DNA from: Actinomycetes bacterium
GTDB lineage: Bacteria > Actinomycetota > Aquicultoria > CAJVYJ01 > JAUVQD01
DNA length: 7,246 bases
Direction of reading: 5' to 3'
Assembly: GCA_030666075.1 (NCBI GenBank)
Contig: DAOUYN010000043.1
Coordinates: 1-7,246 of the forward strand
Part shown: positions 6,696 through 7,246 of the stretch, in pieces
Numbering within the stretch: the first letter of the stretch is position 1
Layout: the number at the start of each line of letters is the position of its first letter
Program-made: the position numbers and the translations under genes
Notes under the pieces: generated by a model
Databases searched by the model: none
What the model saw: the letters and a program-made list of their open reading frames with translations, nothing else
What the model was told of the DNA's origin: nothing

Positions 6696-7076
6696 ATGAA
6701 CGCAAAGAAACTTTGGTTATGGCTGCCGGCTCTGGCCTGGATGAGCATCATCTTCTATCTCTCATCCCAGACCGGGCCGGGCGGGCCGGAGTGGCAGGCG
6801 GTCGTCTTCCACATCGTCGCCTATTCGTTGCTGGCCTCCCTATTGTGGCTAGGCCTGCGCGGGACGACTGAAGTGTCCAGGCTGTCGGCCGGGTTCATCG
6901 TCGTCACGCTGACTATGCTTTACGGGATATCGGATGAATGGCACCAATCTTTCACGCCCGGGCGAATGGCCGATCCTTACGATGTGATGGTCGATACGGT
7001 CTCAGCGGTCGGAGCCGTGCTAGTCTTGATAGTTATCTCGACCCGCTTAAGAAAAGACGCTCAGATAGAGTCCTAG
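6696..7076 (+). CDS. VanZ-like membrane protein
   Basis: The 126-residue protein has about four membrane segments (roughly 6-22, 37-54, 64-80 and 98-116). It carries the VanZ-like family pattern: [13 protein letters not shown] near the N-terminus, an H and Y in the second helix (FHIVAY), and the conserved loop [13 protein letters not shown] (78-90) followed by an Asp-rich helix start (YDVMVD, 95-100). VanZ gives low teicoplanin resistance in enterococci, but most chromosomal relatives have no known role, and nothing here indicates glycopeptide resistance. The start at ATG 6696 gives the usual family N-terminus; only a weak GGA precedes it. An upstream in-frame ATG at 6588 would run through glutaredoxin coding DNA and is unlikely. 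The only plus-strand gene in the window, it ends against dnaB with a shared CTAG. Confidence 0.88.
   Translation: MNAKKLWLWLPALAWMSIIFYLSSQTGPGGPEWQAVVFHIVAYSLLASLLWLGLRGTTEVSRLSAGFIVVTLTMLYGISDEWHQSFTPGRMADPYDVMVDTVSAVGAVLVLIVISTRLRKDAQIES
7073..7076. other. Shared CTAG carrying the stop codons of both convergent genes
   Basis: The self-complementary CTAG supplies TAG at 7074-7076 for the vanZ-like gene and TAG at 7075-7073 for dnaB on the other strand. The coding regions thus abut and overlap by 4 bases, leaving no room for an intergenic bidirectional terminator. Confidence 0.93.
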
Positions 7077-7246
7077 ATCTCGTCGTAGCGCTCTTCGAGA
7101 TCTTCGAACTTGGCGTATTCCTGAAGGAAAGCCAGCTTGACCATGCCGGTCGGGCCGTTGCGATGCTTGCTGATGATTACCTCCGCTTTGCCTTGATCTT
7201 CGGTATCCGGATGGTACACCTCGTCGCGGTAGATGAACATGACGAT
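7073..7246 (-). CDS. dnaB: Replicative DNA helicase, C-terminal fragment
   Basis: DnaB is the hexameric 5'-3' helicase at the replication fork. Only the last 57 residues are here; the gene continues past the right edge. The reverse-strand translation begins [14 protein letters not shown] (1-14), the end of the RecA-like motor domain, followed by [13 protein letters not shown] (22-34), a near copy of the canonical KQRNGPxG. The arginine at 29 aligns with the E. coli DnaB arginine finger R442, which reaches into the neighbouring subunit's ATP site. It ends with [16 protein letters not shown] and a short acidic tail, stop TAG at 7075-7073. No intein is visible in this part. It points toward the glutaredoxin gene but is separated from it by the oppositely oriented vanZ-like gene. 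Confidence 0.96.
   Translation of the reverse strand: MVMFIYRDEVYHPDTEDQGKAEVIISKHRNGPTGMVKLAFLQEYAKFEDLEERYDEI

Noticed and set aside
6696..7076. vanZ-like gene as a glycopeptide resistance determinant
   Set aside because: No vanH, vanA, vanX or vanRS partner is present and the setting is core chromosomal genes; family membership alone does not imply resistance.

Overview
This is a bacterial chromosomal window of core housekeeping genes with no mobile element, CRISPR array or RNA gene that I can see. GC content is moderately high. The pairing of a short-form HisG with HisZ, a YerC-type TrpR-like regulator and an APGSRFD-containing DnaE1 points to a Gram-positive or related (Terrabacteria-like) lineage such as Firmicutes or Actinobacteria. 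I cannot name the species.

Layout, right to left along the minus strand. The C-terminus of the replicative helicase DnaB enters at the right edge (7073-7246). Facing it is a small VanZ-like membrane protein on the plus strand (6696-7076), and both genes end in the same CTAG. Divergent from vanZ is a glutaredoxin-like protein (6368-6607). Next comes a good sigma-70/sigma-A type promoter, a YerC/TrpR-like regulator (5987-6274), and, 3 bases later, dnaE for the replicative polymerase alpha subunit (2558-5983). A 94-base gap downstream of dnaE holds a near-consensus promoter (TTGACA, 17 bp, TTTAAT) with a near-perfect 16-bp palindrome centred on its -10 box. This promoter drives overlapping hisZ, hisG and hisD; hisD runs off the left edge.

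Functionally, HisZ and HisG together form the first enzyme of histidine synthesis and HisD is the last. DnaE and DnaB are replication-fork proteins. The most interesting reading is that the TrpR-family regulator encoded just before dnaE acts on the palindrome at the his promoter, an arrangement that resembles E. coli TrpR and its operator inside the trp -10. This is inference from architecture and family knowledge. No other part of the window calls for a new system.
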